Origin: Skeletonema tropicum | Taxonomy: Eukaryota > Bacillariophyta > Thalassiosirophyceae > Thalassiosirales > Thalassiosiraceae | Assembly: GCA_037178625.1 (NCBI GenBank) | Contig: CM074140.1 | Span: 1,736,001-1,800,000, forward strand | Direction: 5' to 3' | Length of the DNA: 64,000 nucleotides | Shown here: in pieces, positions 51,980-61,409 of the stretch | Layout of the letters: the number at the start of each line of letters is the position of its first letter | Numbering within the stretch: position 1 is the stretch's first letter | Notes under the pieces: model-generated | Told to the model about the DNA's origin: nothing | Seen by the model: only the letters and a program-made list of their open reading frames with translations | The model's database searches: none | Program-made: the position numbers and the translations under genes

Positions 51980-52723
51980 ATGCAGCTAGTGCCTACTGAC
52001 CTCGCATTTGACTTTTTTGAAGCTCGTGGTCGCCGCGATGTCCCAAATGAAGAGGGTGGCCCAGCTGGATATGAAATCAAGGATTCATCTTTGGTGAACG
52101 GGCGGTTGTTCCCTCCATTGATATCGAAGAGACAGCTCACCACTTCTTTTCTCAACGCCCCCTATGCCAATGGAAGAGTCACAATTTGCTTTGTTTACAC
52201 TGTGGGACTGGATGACAACCCGGACAATCGCGTGCCCAATCTTAAGAAGCTCGCAAAGCATCTCCGTAAACAGTTATTGACGCTCAATCCCCCAGGTTAC
52301 GAGTGTCAGGAGGACGCGGGGTGCTGGATGCTTGCATTCGATCGGATGGCACACGCAGTTACATTCGGTCTGAATCTTAAGGCTTCTTTATCAAATCTTG
52401 ACCTTTTGGGTAATGTCGACTGTGAGAACATGTTCAAAGTTGGTATCCTCTCTGGGCCATTCACTGCTATGGGCCCCCACAAAACGACTGGGATGGCAGA
52501 CTACTTCGGGCCTATTGTTAACAGAGCAGCACGAGTTGCATCAAACTGTGAGCCTGGGCAGGTTTGCGTAGGAATAGCACTTGTCAACGGGGTCACTGCA
52601 GACCCACCAGACTTTGGCCCGACCATAAACGTTGCCTTACTTGAAATAAAAAAGCTGAAGGGCATTACAGTCGATGTTGCAATATTTCAATGCACGAAAA
52701 GAAGAATTGAAACGCTTCGTTGA
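51980..52723 (+). pseudogene. Truncated cyclase copy containing only the C2-like domain
   Basis: The frame encodes 247 residues identical to the last part of the full cyclase at 57194-59608. An in-frame TAA stands 45 bases upstream of ATG 51980, so it is not fused to anything. It holds VTICFVYTVGLDD, QEDAGCWMLAF and DYFGPIVNRAARVAS but lacks the metal-binding C1 half and the original promoter. The intact frame could make a stand-alone C2 protein if transcribed from captured upstream sequence; otherwise it is a pseudogene that arose too recently to decay. Confidence 0.75.
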
Positions 52724-52828
52724 GTGTGAAAGTTCATATGCACAACAAAAGAATGTGATCAAAATATTTGCTCATAACAACTTAAATGGAAATGATTAAA
52801 TGTTATTGCATTTTGTCATTAGGGAATA

Positions 52829-53625
52829 CTAGCCTCGCTGACGCTCGTCTAGCCGCTGCGCGGGTTTTCTAAATAAGAGAGGAGGCACCGGCTATCTACT
52901 ACGATATTGATTGTGTCTACTTATATACATAGCAGTATTCAAATAGTACGTTATGTAACACTTTAATAATTATGTAATAAAGGTTGTACATTGCCTTCTA
53001 CGAATGCTGTGTAGTGATTACTGAGACACGGTTGGGAGAATATTGATTTATGTGAGAGGGATTATCTATGAAGAGGTTTAATGTGAACGTGTGGAAACGA
53101 TTGAAGACAGGTAGGAAGAAATTAGAGCGAGATGTAAATCATTTGGTGAAATAATATTCTACAGGACTGTTAGTATGATTTGGCAGAGTTAGTACCCACT
53201 CTCGGATTCCTTCTTAATGTTGGTGAAAGTGGTGATGTAATTGACGTTAGAAGTGAGAGCCTTGTTGTACAATGTAAGAGTATCATGTTCATTTCTGATA
53301 TTGTTGAGGGTTTCAAGATCGACCCCAGAACTCTGTGCTAAGTTACACACAATATCAAATTTTGTTTTCCAGTTAGTCAAGGAGCAATTGACCTGTTCGA
53401 TCGTGGTCTTTGCATCACCCCCCCTGAACCATCAAATCTAAGCCAATCAAAGAAAGAGTCAATCGAAAATTCTAAAAACGGGGGGGGGCAAGGGGTCAAA
53501 TCAAGCCAATCAAAGAAAGAGTCGATCGAAAATGCCCGTGAAGGCCAAAGGACACGCCAAAGGGCCCGGACAGAACGACAGAACGACCGACCGACCGAAC
53601 GACTTAGCTCCTCTCATTATTTAGA
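52829..53625 (-). mobile_element. Helitron-like element, copy B
   Basis: This 797-bp copy on the minus strand starts TCTAAATAATGAGAGGAG at 53625 (A outside) and ends CTAG at 52829 (T outside). The GC-rich 3' region has CCGCGCAGCGG as a stem-loop. It contains a conserved 63-codon frame (53189-53380, MTNWKTKFDIVCNLAQ to ESESGY), possibly a captured gene piece; no Rep/helicase is encoded. The 5' end overlaps the last codons of the carrier gene. It was duplicated together with its surroundings as copy D. Confidence 0.62.
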
Positions 53626-54491
53626 TTCATCAAAAGAGATCTATAAGATTCGTATGCTCCAAAGAAGACAAAGCCACCGATAGAAATCCACATCACTCGC
53701 GGTTGAATCCCACTCAAGAATACGGATGAGCCTTCTTCTTTCAGTATTCTACCTACAACATCATTTACGCCATGATACTTGACTCCATTTTTATCCGATC
53801 CAAGCATAAGTCTTGTCTTGACCACATCCAGAGGGGTTGTAAATGCTGCGGCAACTCCACCAGAAAATGACCCACAAGTTGCCGCTTGCAGAGGAGATGT
53901 TTCATATCCTTGAACCTTTGCCCATTCTACCTTCAATCTTTCATACAGTGGAAATTGAATAAATGCAAAGGGAACCTCTCTCATGAGCGTAATTCCATAT
54001 CCACGATACAATCCACCGAAAATCTGCGAGCCAAACGCCCTCCCATCCTTCTCTGAAAGTACCAATTTGAACGTTTCCGATAGTGAACTAGCCCCAGCTG
54101 CATTCGTTTGCATCTTAGATTTCACAACCTCCGTCGGCACCCGGACCAGACACGCAGCTGCCTCCCCAATCGACGCGGCTATCATATGTGTCAAGGCCGG
54201 TGAGGACGCCTCCTCTCCACGATAGGTGTTCTGCAAGTTTGCAATGACTGGTTTCATTGTTTCATATGTCCCAAAGAAGAGTGCCGCGCCGGGTGAACTA
54301 CCCGCTGCGGCGGCCATGACGCCACGATAAACTCCGCGGAAACCACCGGCTGCTACGAACCCCTGTGGAGATTGTAGGCGCGTTTTGAGCGTGTCGATGG
54401 GGAAGAGGGCGAGATCGACTGTTGTGCCGGCCATGCCTCCTGCTATCAGGGAGGTTAGGAAGGGCGTGTGCCGCTCTTTATCGGGAGCCAT
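53604..54491 (-). CDS. Mitochondrial S-adenosylmethionine carrier (SLC25A26-like), copy 1
   Basis: The 295-residue protein has the three-repeat mitochondrial carrier fold with signatures FPIDTLKTRLQS, VPTEVVKSKMQT and TPLDVVKTRLML. DLALFPIDTLKTRLQSPQGF together with GGFRGVYRGV is the hallmark of the SAM carrier subgroup, which brings S-adenosylmethionine into mitochondria (or plastids) in exchange for S-adenosylhomocysteine. The last residues, about NLNNERS and the stop, are encoded by the end of the Helitron-like element. Thirty-eight bases upstream of the start another such element (copy C) is inserted, which may disturb the promoter. The protein is identical to copy 2. Confidence 0.9.
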   Translation of the reverse strand: MAPDKERHTPFLTSLIAGGMAGTTVDLALFPIDTLKTRLQSPQGFVAAGGFRGVYRGVMAAAAGSSPGAALFFGTYETMKPVIANLQNTYRGEEASSPALTHMIAASIGEAAACLVRVPTEVVKSKMQTNAAGASSLSETFKLVLSEKDGRAFGSQIFGGLYRGYGITLMREVPFAFIQFPLYERLKVEWAKVQGYETSPLQAATCGSFSGGVAAAFTTPLDVVKTRLMLGSDKNGVKYHGVNDVVGRILKEEGSSVFLSGIQPRVMWISIGGFVFFGAYESYRSLLMNLNNERS

Positions 54492-54529
54492 GGTGGTGGT
54501 GAGGTGGATTGAAAAGATATGATGTTGAA

Positions 54530-55357
54530 TCTAAATAATGAGAGGAGCTAAGTCGTTCGGTCGGTCGGTCGGTCGGTCGTTCTGTCCGGGCCCTTTGGCG
54601 TGTCCTTTGGCCTTCACGGGCATTTTCAATCGACTCTTTCTTTGATTGGCTTGATTTGACCCCTTGCCCCCCCGTTTTTAGAATTTTCGATTGACTCTTT
54701 CTTTGATTGGCTTAGATTTGATTGTTCAGGGGGGGACACCCCCCCTTGCCCCCCCGGTTTTAGAATTTTCGATTGACTCTTTCTTTGATTGGCTTAGATT
54801 TGATTGTTCAGGGGGGTCACCCCCCCTTGCCCCCCGTTTTTAGAATTTTCGATTGACTCTTTCTTTGATTGGCTTAGATTTGATTGTTCAGGGGGTGTCA
54901 TGATACTCTTACATTGTACAACAAGGCTCTCACTTCTAACGTCAATTACATCACCACTTTCACCAACATTAAGAAGGAATCCGAGAGTGGGTACTAACTC
55001 TGCCAAATCATACTAACAGTCCTGTAGAATATTATTTCACCAAATGATTTACATCTCGCTCTAATTTCTTCCTACCTGTCTTCAATCGTTTCCACACGTT
55101 CACATAAAACCTCTTCATAGATAATCCCTCTCACATAAATCAATATTCTCCCAACCGTGTCTCAGTAATCACTACACAGCATTCGTAGAAGGCAATGTAC
55201 AACCTTTATTACATAATTATTAAAGTGTTACATAACGTACTATTTGAATACTGCTATGTATATAAGTAGACACAATCAATATCGTAGTAGATAGCCGGTG
55301 CCTCCTCTCTTATTTAGAAAACCCGCGCAGCGGCTAGACGAGCGTCAGCGAGGCTAG
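54530..55357 (+). mobile_element. Helitron-like element, copy C
   Basis: This 828-bp copy begins TCTAAATAATGAGAGGAG after an A and ends AAACCCGCGCAGCGGCTAG ... GAGGCTAG before a T. Inside, a segment of about 75 bp with TTTTAGAATTTTCGATTGAC is repeated three times (54660-54900). The internal frame seen in copies B and D is truncated here to its last third (NYITTFTNIKKESESGY). It lies in opposite orientation to copy B, so the carrier gene sits between the two 5' ends. Confidence 0.62.
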
Positions 55358-55390
55358 TGATGTTTGATGTGCTTGCTGGCTGTGTAAGTA

Positions 55391-56458
55391 CCGTCTATAC
55401 CTTAAAAAGTGTCCGGATTTTTCTGTTGTCCGGACTGTTTTTCAGGTGACTTGTAGGTGTCCGCAGCCTTTTTCGAGGAAGTGTCCGACCAGATTCGGAT
55501 ACTTTCAAATGCTCTGTGCGAAGCCAGCACGCACAACCCAGCACGGCGGGCCACCACACCATGCTATGTTAAAATAAGCTCGAGAAATTTATGAACGCAA
55601 ACCTGATCGCCATGGCAACCATTACCCTCCTCGCGACAAAGCGTAATTACAGTAGCGCCGAAGGCTTGCTCAAACCATGCTCTTACCAAGCTCTACCTGA
55701 AGAAGATTATCTTGCCCGCTGGTGGATATGACAAAGAGACAGGAGAATGCGAAAACAAGATTGGTGTGCTGTGGGATGACTTCAAGTCATATTCTACAGC
55801 TGAGGTGAAAGACTTTTGCCTATCACTTCCTTGTCTTTCTGTGGATATCTTACCAGGAGGACTAACCCCATGTGGACAGCCTCTTGACAAGGTGATCAAC
55901 AAGGTCTTCAAAGGTTACTTCTGTGACTTGTACGATGCATACAGCCTCATTGCTCCCGTCACAGAAAAAGGGACGCCTGAAGCTCCATCACGACAGCAAT
56001 TGGCAACATGGGTTGTTCAGGCCTGGGATAAGATTCCTGAAGAAATGGTTAGAAAGTCATGGACTGCATGTGGATACACTCCGGAAGAGGAGCTTTCCTT
56101 TTCGGATAAAGGGCAGGTTGTGCTTTGGACCGAAGATGAGGTACATAAAATGGTGAAGCAGTATTGTGGCCAGGAGGGGCTGGACCATCTTTTAGACGAG
56201 GAAAATGGGAATGAAGATGACTTTGTCGCGATTGAAGCAGCATTTGGCATCATTGATGAGGATGGGGACAATAGCGATGGAGAGATGGAGTAGAATAATT
56301 TTAAGTATTTGTTGTTACATGTTGCGCTCTAAGAAACCCTTGAAAGTGTCCGGATTCTAGAATGTGTCCGTGCATCCTTGCAGGGGGAGTGACAGTGTCC
56401 GGGCTGCAATAGTGTGGTCCTGTCCTACGGACACTTTTTAAGGTATATATATAGACGG
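55391..56458 (+). mobile_element. Pogo-like DNA transposon remnant with TA target
   Basis: The inverted ends are CCGTCTATACCTTAAAAAGT-GTCCG on the left and the same with six extra bases (TATATA) on the right. TA flanks both sides (55389-55390, 56459-56460). The word GTGTCCG recurs several times near both ends. The interior holds only the C-terminal half of a DDE transposase, so the 1068-bp element is an internally deleted derivative. Confidence 0.85.
55671..56293 (+). pseudogene. Pogo/Tigger-type DDE transposase, N-terminally truncated
   Basis: Read in frame, the stretch gives ALTKLYLKKIILPAGGYDKE, then VLWDDFKSYSTAEVKDF (second catalytic Asp position), then ILPGGLTPCGQPLDKVINKVFK, the typical block after it, and AWDKIPEEMVRKSWTACGY, the usual C-terminal helix of DDE_1 transposases. 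An acidic tail follows. The HTH DNA-binding part and first catalytic Asp are missing, and no ATG opens the frame; the nearest alternative start at 55712 is a TTG. Confidence 0.8.
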
Positions 56459-57193
56459 TACGCATTACCAAACGCACCACCTGGCACCACCTGGCACCCC
56501 AACACAGCCTACCATCACACGCACACACAAGAAAATAAACTAACCGGCAACTGACCCGCCTTCACGAAAACGTTCACACTTACACTGGAGTCATTGTCAT
56601 TGACACATACTTATCACACATAGTATCTCCTTGATAATAATAAAAGTATCGAGGGTCGTTTAGAACCGAGTACATTGTTGTTTTCTGAAAGGAACAAAAA
56701 TTACGGCTAATTCTCGCTCTGTACAGGTAGCCTACGCGGTGACATTTTCAAATTACTTCTACACCAGCCTCGCTCAACAAAGGTGCGTACAATAATTTTT
56801 TCATCTTCCTGCTTCGAGAAACCCTTCCTGCTTCGAGAAGCCACCAGAGTTACGTCAAATTATGACCACCCTTAATTACCATGGGTTTATGTCATGCCAA
56901 TTCTCTGGAATACAAATGAAGGGGATTAATTTCAAAAGTACACAAAGGAGCCTCTGGCCCTTTGTTGGAAAATGAGTTACCCCGATGCATCGTTCATGTC
57001 TGACCATCCAGTGTATGCATGTTGCTGCGATGGTCCTAAACTTGGTGCAGACATTTCTATAAATATGCAATTTCTTTTCACTATACCTAATTTACTCACT
57101 GATTGTCTATTTATTTTTACACATCACATGATGGGATAGAGCAAATATATATTAACTACACTCCTACACACAAAACAAACAATCCACAGCAAT
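56459..57193. other. Intergenic, promoter side of the cyclase gene
   Basis: A 735-bp stretch with a 21-bp direct repeat (CTTCCTGCTTCGAGAA) at about 56808-56842 and a TATA-like AATATATATTA about 45 bases before the cyclase ATG. No gene is seen. Confidence 0.45.
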
Positions 57194-59608
57194 ATGGCTC
57201 CGAAACAGAGAATGGGTAGCATTACCCACAACTCGACAGAGGCGAATAAGCCAAAGAAGAGTGGTCTATTTTCAAAGCTGAAAGGTTCCATGATCGAGAC
57301 TTCGAAGCCAAAGCCAAGGGCACCGCAGCCTGGTCTTAGTAGGTCATTTACACAAACTCCTCAACAATCGCAACCAATTGGACAGGGAACAAACAATAGA
57401 TCATTCACAAATCCTCAGGTTGGACTAGAACAAAATTTTCTGAACGATTGCCATTCTACATTTGATGATGGCATCCCAAAAGCAATCTTAGCCGTCCCCC
57501 CCGATTTGCCAAACGATGAGGTTTCAGAAGCTGGGATGACAGCTCCAAGCATGGCACCTCCAACAGGGCACGTACCTCCACAAAGGGGTCTTCCCAAACG
57601 GGCGCAGAGTATGCGATCTGTACAGCGTTCTTCGTTTGACAGGACAGATTCAAACTCGGCACAGAGGGCGTTGGAGAATCTTAGCATGGGGAGTCGAAAG
57701 TCATCTATTGGTGGTAGTTCTAGGAGGAGGCGGAGTAGTATAGATTCAAACAATTCTTACGATTATTCGCTTACTGGGTACAGCGTCGCGGCTCAGCAGC
57801 CCCCTCCCCCCGAGAGGAATTACCACCGAAGCTCGATTTCAACTTCCTCAGGTGTAGAACGCTCTCCGAAATCAGGTCGTCGTAGAGTTACTGTCTCAGG
57901 CTTTTCAGAGCAAAGAAGCAATGGCTCTCGAAGTCAAATGCCTATGCGTCATAGTATGGTTTCTACATCAGACGAAACAAATGTTATCAACAATGGACGT
58001 GAATCAGAGCACAGTGGATCTACTTACAGGACATCGAAAGGAAGTCTGCCAGCATTGCCAGCATTTCAGGAGGAAGCCGATGTTGTAGAAAATTCATCGC
58101 GGCGTAATGATCCGCTCAGATCTAGTAATTCAGACGGGTCAGGAAGAGCAGCAAAGAGGTGGCAAGGACGATTAGAAGATGATGACATGACCTTGGCAAC
58201 AATGTCAACTAAAGCCAATGCTCTTCGTCCCAGCTCCATGAACAGAGCCAAAGATATGTCTGCTCCTCATGGCGAGGTGACGATTGTGTACACTGATGTG
58301 CAAGGTTCAACATCTTTGTGGGAGACTTGTCCCAGTGCAATGAAAGAAGCGCAGGATATTCACGACATTATTATGCGACAGTGCTACACTGACCACAAAG
58401 GATACGAAATTACGACAGAAGGGGATGCATTTAACTTGGCATTTCAGCATCCTGTTGATGCGTTGGCGTTTGCATTACAATGCCAGCAGAAGTTGTACCA
58501 GGCGGACTGGCCGAAAGGAATATTGGATCACCCCGATGGGAAAGACGAGCCTAACTTGAAATTTAGGGGGTTCCGGGTTCGTTTCGGAATCCACCACGGA
58601 CCGACAACAAGCCGGGTACACGAAAATACGGGCAGGACAGTCTATGTTGGTGAGGGTGTCAAAATTGCCAAAGCAATCGAAGGGATGTGTCACGGAGGGC
58701 AGATCCTCGCATCGATGGAGACCTGGAAAGCTGTCAGTGGTATGGCCGAACGTTATCTTGGTCGCCCGCAGGTATTGGATTGTGGGGAGCACTTGTTGTT
58801 TGAATCAAAGGTTCTAAATCCCGACAACGATGGGTATACAACCACCCGCTACTCGCGGCGAATCATGCAGCTAGTGCCTACTGACCTCGCATTTGACTTT
58901 TTTGAAGCTCGTGGTCGCCGCGACGTCCCAAATGAAGAGGGTGGCCCAGCTGGATATGAAATCAAGGATTCATCTTTGGTGAACGGGCGGTTGTTCCCTC
59001 CATTGATATCGAAGAGACAGCTCACCACTTCTTTTCTCAACGCCCCCTATGCCAATGGAAGAGTCACAATTTGCTTTGTTTACACTGTGGGACTGGATGA
59101 CAACCCGGACAATCGCGTGCCCAATCTTAAGAAGCTCGCAAAGCATCTCCGTAAACAGTTATTGACGCTCAATCCCCCAGGTTACGAGTGTCAGGAGGAC
59201 GCGGGGTGCTGGATGCTTGCATTCGATCGGATGGCACACGCAGTTACATTCGGTCTGAATCTTAAGGCTTCTTTATCAAATCTTGACCTTTTGGGTAATG
59301 TCGACTGTGAGAACATGTTCAAAGTTGGTATCCTCTCTGGGCCATTCACTGCTATGGGCCCCCACAAAACGACTGGGATGGCAGACTACTTCGGGCCTAT
59401 TGTTAACAGAGCAGCACGAGTTGCATCAAACTGTGAGCCTGGGCAGGTTTGCGTAGGAATAGCACTTGTCAACGGGGTCACTGCAGACCCACCAGACTTT
59501 GGCCCGACCATAAACGTTGCCTTACTTGAAATAAAAAAGCTGAAGGGCATTACAGTCGATGTTGCAATATTTCAATGCACGAAAAGAAGAATTGAAACGC
59601 TTCGTTGA
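57194..59608 (+). CDS. Class III adenylate/guanylate cyclase with two catalytic domains
   Basis: The protein has 804 residues. The first 350 are basic and Ser-rich with no membrane segment. Domain 1 (about 355-510) has both metal-binding aspartates, in IVYTDVQGST and TTEGDAFNLAF, but the transition-state motif is altered (YVGEGVKIAKAIEG in place of VNxAxR). Domain 2 (about 615-760) has the opposite pattern: no Asp in VTICFVYTVGL, Cys in place of the second Asp (EDAGCWMLAF), but an intact DYFGPIVNRAARVAS. This complementarity is what mammalian C1/C2 cyclases show, so one active site is expected from the pair. Substrate choice (ATP or GTP) is not clear. Lack of helices suggests a soluble enzyme. 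Confidence 0.88.
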   Translation: MAPKQRMGSITHNSTEANKPKKSGLFSKLKGSMIETSKPKPRAPQPGLSRSFTQTPQQSQPIGQGTNNRSFTNPQVGLEQNFLNDCHSTFDDGIPKAILAVPPDLPNDEVSEAGMTAPSMAPPTGHVPPQRGLPKRAQSMRSVQRSSFDRTDSNSAQRALENLSMGSRKSSIGGSSRRRRSSIDSNNSYDYSLTGYSVAAQQPPPPERNYHRSSISTSSGVERSPKSGRRRVTVSGFSEQRSNGSRSQMPMRHSMVSTSDETNVINNGRESEHSGSTYRTSKGSLPALPAFQEEADVVENSSRRNDPLRSSNSDGSGRAAKRWQGRLEDDDMTLATMSTKANALRPSSMNRAKDMSAPHGEVTIVYTDVQGSTSLWETCPSAMKEAQDIHDIIMRQCYTDHKGYEITTEGDAFNLAFQHPVDALAFALQCQQKLYQADWPKGILDHPDGKDEPNLKFRGFRVRFGIHHGPTTSRVHENTGRTVYVGEGVKIAKAIEGMCHGGQILASMETWKAVSGMAERYLGRPQVLDCGEHLLFESKVLNPDNDGYTTTRYSRRIMQLVPTDLAFDFFEARGRRDVPNEEGGPAGYEIKDSSLVNGRLFPPLISKRQLTTSFLNAPYANGRVTICFVYTVGLDDNPDNRVPNLKKLAKHLRKQLLTLNPPGYECQEDAGCWMLAFDRMAHAVTFGLNLKASLSNLDLLGNVDCENMFKVGILSGPFTAMGPHKTTGMADYFGPIVNRAARVASNCEPGQVCVGIALVNGVTADPPDFGPTINVALLEIKKLKGITVDVAIFQCTKRRIETLR

Positions 59609-59713
59609 GTGTGAAAGTTCATATGCACAACAAAAGAATGTGATCAAAATATTTGCTCATAACAACTTAAATGGAAATGATTAAATGTTATTGCATTTTG
59701 TCATTAGGGAATA

Positions 59714-60510
59714 CTAGCCTCGCTGACGCTCGTCTAGCCGCTGCGCGGGTTTTCTAAATAAGAGAGGAGGCACCGGCTATCTACTACGATATTGATTGTG
59801 TCTACTTATATACATAGCAGTATTCAAATAGTACGTTATGTAACACTTTAATAATTATGTAATAAAGGTTGTACATTGCCTTCTACGAATGCTGTGTAGT
59901 GATTACTGAGACACGGTTGGGAGAATATTGATTTATGTGAGAGGGATTATCTATGAAGAGGTTTAATGTGAACGTGTGGAAACGATTGAAGACAGGTAGG
60001 AAGAAATTAGAGCGAGATGTAAATCATTTGGTGAAATAATATTCTACAGGACTGTTAGTATGATTTGGCAGAGTTAGTACCCACTCTCGGATTCCTTCTT
60101 AATGTTGGTGAAAGTGGTGATGTAATTGACGTTAGAAGTGAGAGCCTTGTTGTACAATGTAAGAGTATCATGTTCATTTCTGATATTGTTGAGGGTTTCA
60201 AGATCGACCCCAGAACTCTGTGCTAAGTTACACACAATATCAAATTTTGTTTTCCAGTTAGTCAAGGAGCAATTGACCTGTTCGATCGTGGTCTTTGCAT
60301 CACCCCCCCTGAACCATCAAATCTAAGCCAATCAAAGAAAGAGTCAATCGAAAATTCTAAAAACGGGGGGGGGCAAGGGGTCAAATCAAGCCAATCAAAG
60401 AAAGAGTCGATCGAAAATGCCCGTGAAGGCCAAAGGACACGCCAAAGGGCCCGGACAGAACGACAGAACGACCGACCGACCGAACGACTTAGCTCCTCTC
60501 ATTATTTAGA
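59714..60510 (-). mobile_element. Helitron-like element, copy D
   Basis: It corresponds base for base with copy B (52829-53625): TCTAAATAATGAGAGG at 60510, CTAG at 59714, and the 63-codon internal frame at 60074-60265. Being part of the segmental duplication, it is not an independent insertion. Confidence 0.62.
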
Positions 60511-61376
60511 TTCATCAAAAGAGATCTATAAGATTCGTATGCTCCAAAGAAGACAAAGCCACCGATAGAAATCCACATCACTCGCGGTTGAATCCCACTC
60601 AAGAATACGGATGAGCCTTCTTCTTTCAGTATTCTACCTACAACATCATTTACGCCATGATACTTGACTCCATTTTTATCCGATCCAAGCATAAGTCTTG
60701 TCTTGACCACATCCAGAGGGGTTGTAAATGCTGCGGCAACTCCACCAGAAAATGACCCACAAGTTGCCGCTTGCAGAGGAGATGTTTCATATCCTTGAAC
60801 CTTTGCCCATTCTACCTTCAATCTTTCATACAGTGGAAATTGAATAAATGCAAAGGGAACCTCTCTCATGAGCGTAATTCCATATCCACGATACAATCCA
60901 CCGAAAATCTGCGAGCCAAACGCCCTCCCATCCTTCTCTGAAAGTACCAATTTGAACGTTTCCGATAGTGAACTAGCCCCAGCTGCATTCGTTTGCATCT
61001 TAGATTTCACAACCTCCGTCGGCACCCGGACCAGACACGCAGCTGCCTCCCCAATCGACGCGGCTATCATATGTGTCAAGGCCGGTGAGGACGCCTCCTC
61101 TCCACGATAGGTGTTCTGCAAGTTTGCAATGACTGGTTTCATTGTTTCATATGTCCCAAAGAAGAGTGCCGCGCCGGGTGAACTACCCGCTGCGGCGGCC
61201 ATGACGCCACGGTAAACTCCGCGGAAACCACCGGCTGCTACGAACCCCTGTGGAGATTGTAGGCGCGTTTTGAGTGTGTCGATGGGGAAGAGGGCGAGAT
61301 CGACTGTTGTGCCGGCCATGCCTCCTGCTATCAGTGAGGTTAGGAAGGGCGTGTGACGCTCTTTATCGGGTGCCAT
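60489..61376 (-). CDS. Mitochondrial S-adenosylmethionine carrier (SLC25A26-like), copy 2
   Basis: The protein is identical in all 295 residues to copy 1, with the three carrier signatures and six expected membrane helices. As in copy 1 the stop codon and last residues come from the Helitron-like element. The upstream DNA is not interrupted here: sequence beyond 61409 is unlike copy 1, so this copy probably keeps the native promoter. Five synonymous differences separate the N-terminal coding part from copy 1. Confidence 0.92.
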   Translation of the reverse strand: MAPDKERHTPFLTSLIAGGMAGTTVDLALFPIDTLKTRLQSPQGFVAAGGFRGVYRGVMAAAAGSSPGAALFFGTYETMKPVIANLQNTYRGEEASSPALTHMIAASIGEAAACLVRVPTEVVKSKMQTNAAGASSLSETFKLVLSEKDGRAFGSQIFGGLYRGYGITLMREVPFAFIQFPLYERLKVEWAKVQGYETSPLQAATCGSFSGGVAAAFTTPLDVVKTRLMLGSDKNGVKYHGVNDVVGRILKEEGSSVFLSGIQPRVMWISIGGFVFFGAYESYRSLLMNLNNERS

Positions 61377-61409
61377 GGTGGTGGTGATAGGTGGATTGAA
61401 AAGATATGA

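Larger units (their letters stand above)
51944..54523 (+). repeat. Segmental duplication, copy 1 (cyclase end, Helitron-like element, carrier)
   Basis: From GGGTATACAACCACC to AAAAGATATGAT this block matches 58829-61409 with a constant offset of 6885 bases until a 2-bp indel at about 54504. By eye I see one substitution in the first 2.3 kb (T versus C near 52040) and five in 54327-54486. Copy 1 begins inside the cyclase gene and is the derived copy. Confidence 0.92.
58829..61409 (+). repeat. Segmental duplication, copy 2 (source copy)
   Basis: It matches 51944-54523. It spans the last 260 codons of the cyclase, a Helitron-like element and the complete carrier gene with about 35 bp of upstream sequence. 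It is regarded as the source because the cyclase is complete here. Confidence 0.9.

Noticed and set aside
51944..61409. The duplicated cyclase/carrier block as a pure assembly artefact
   Set aside because: The copies differ by several substitutions and an indel, have different flanks, and one has extra insertions, so they are more likely real; haplotype mixing still cannot be excluded without reads.
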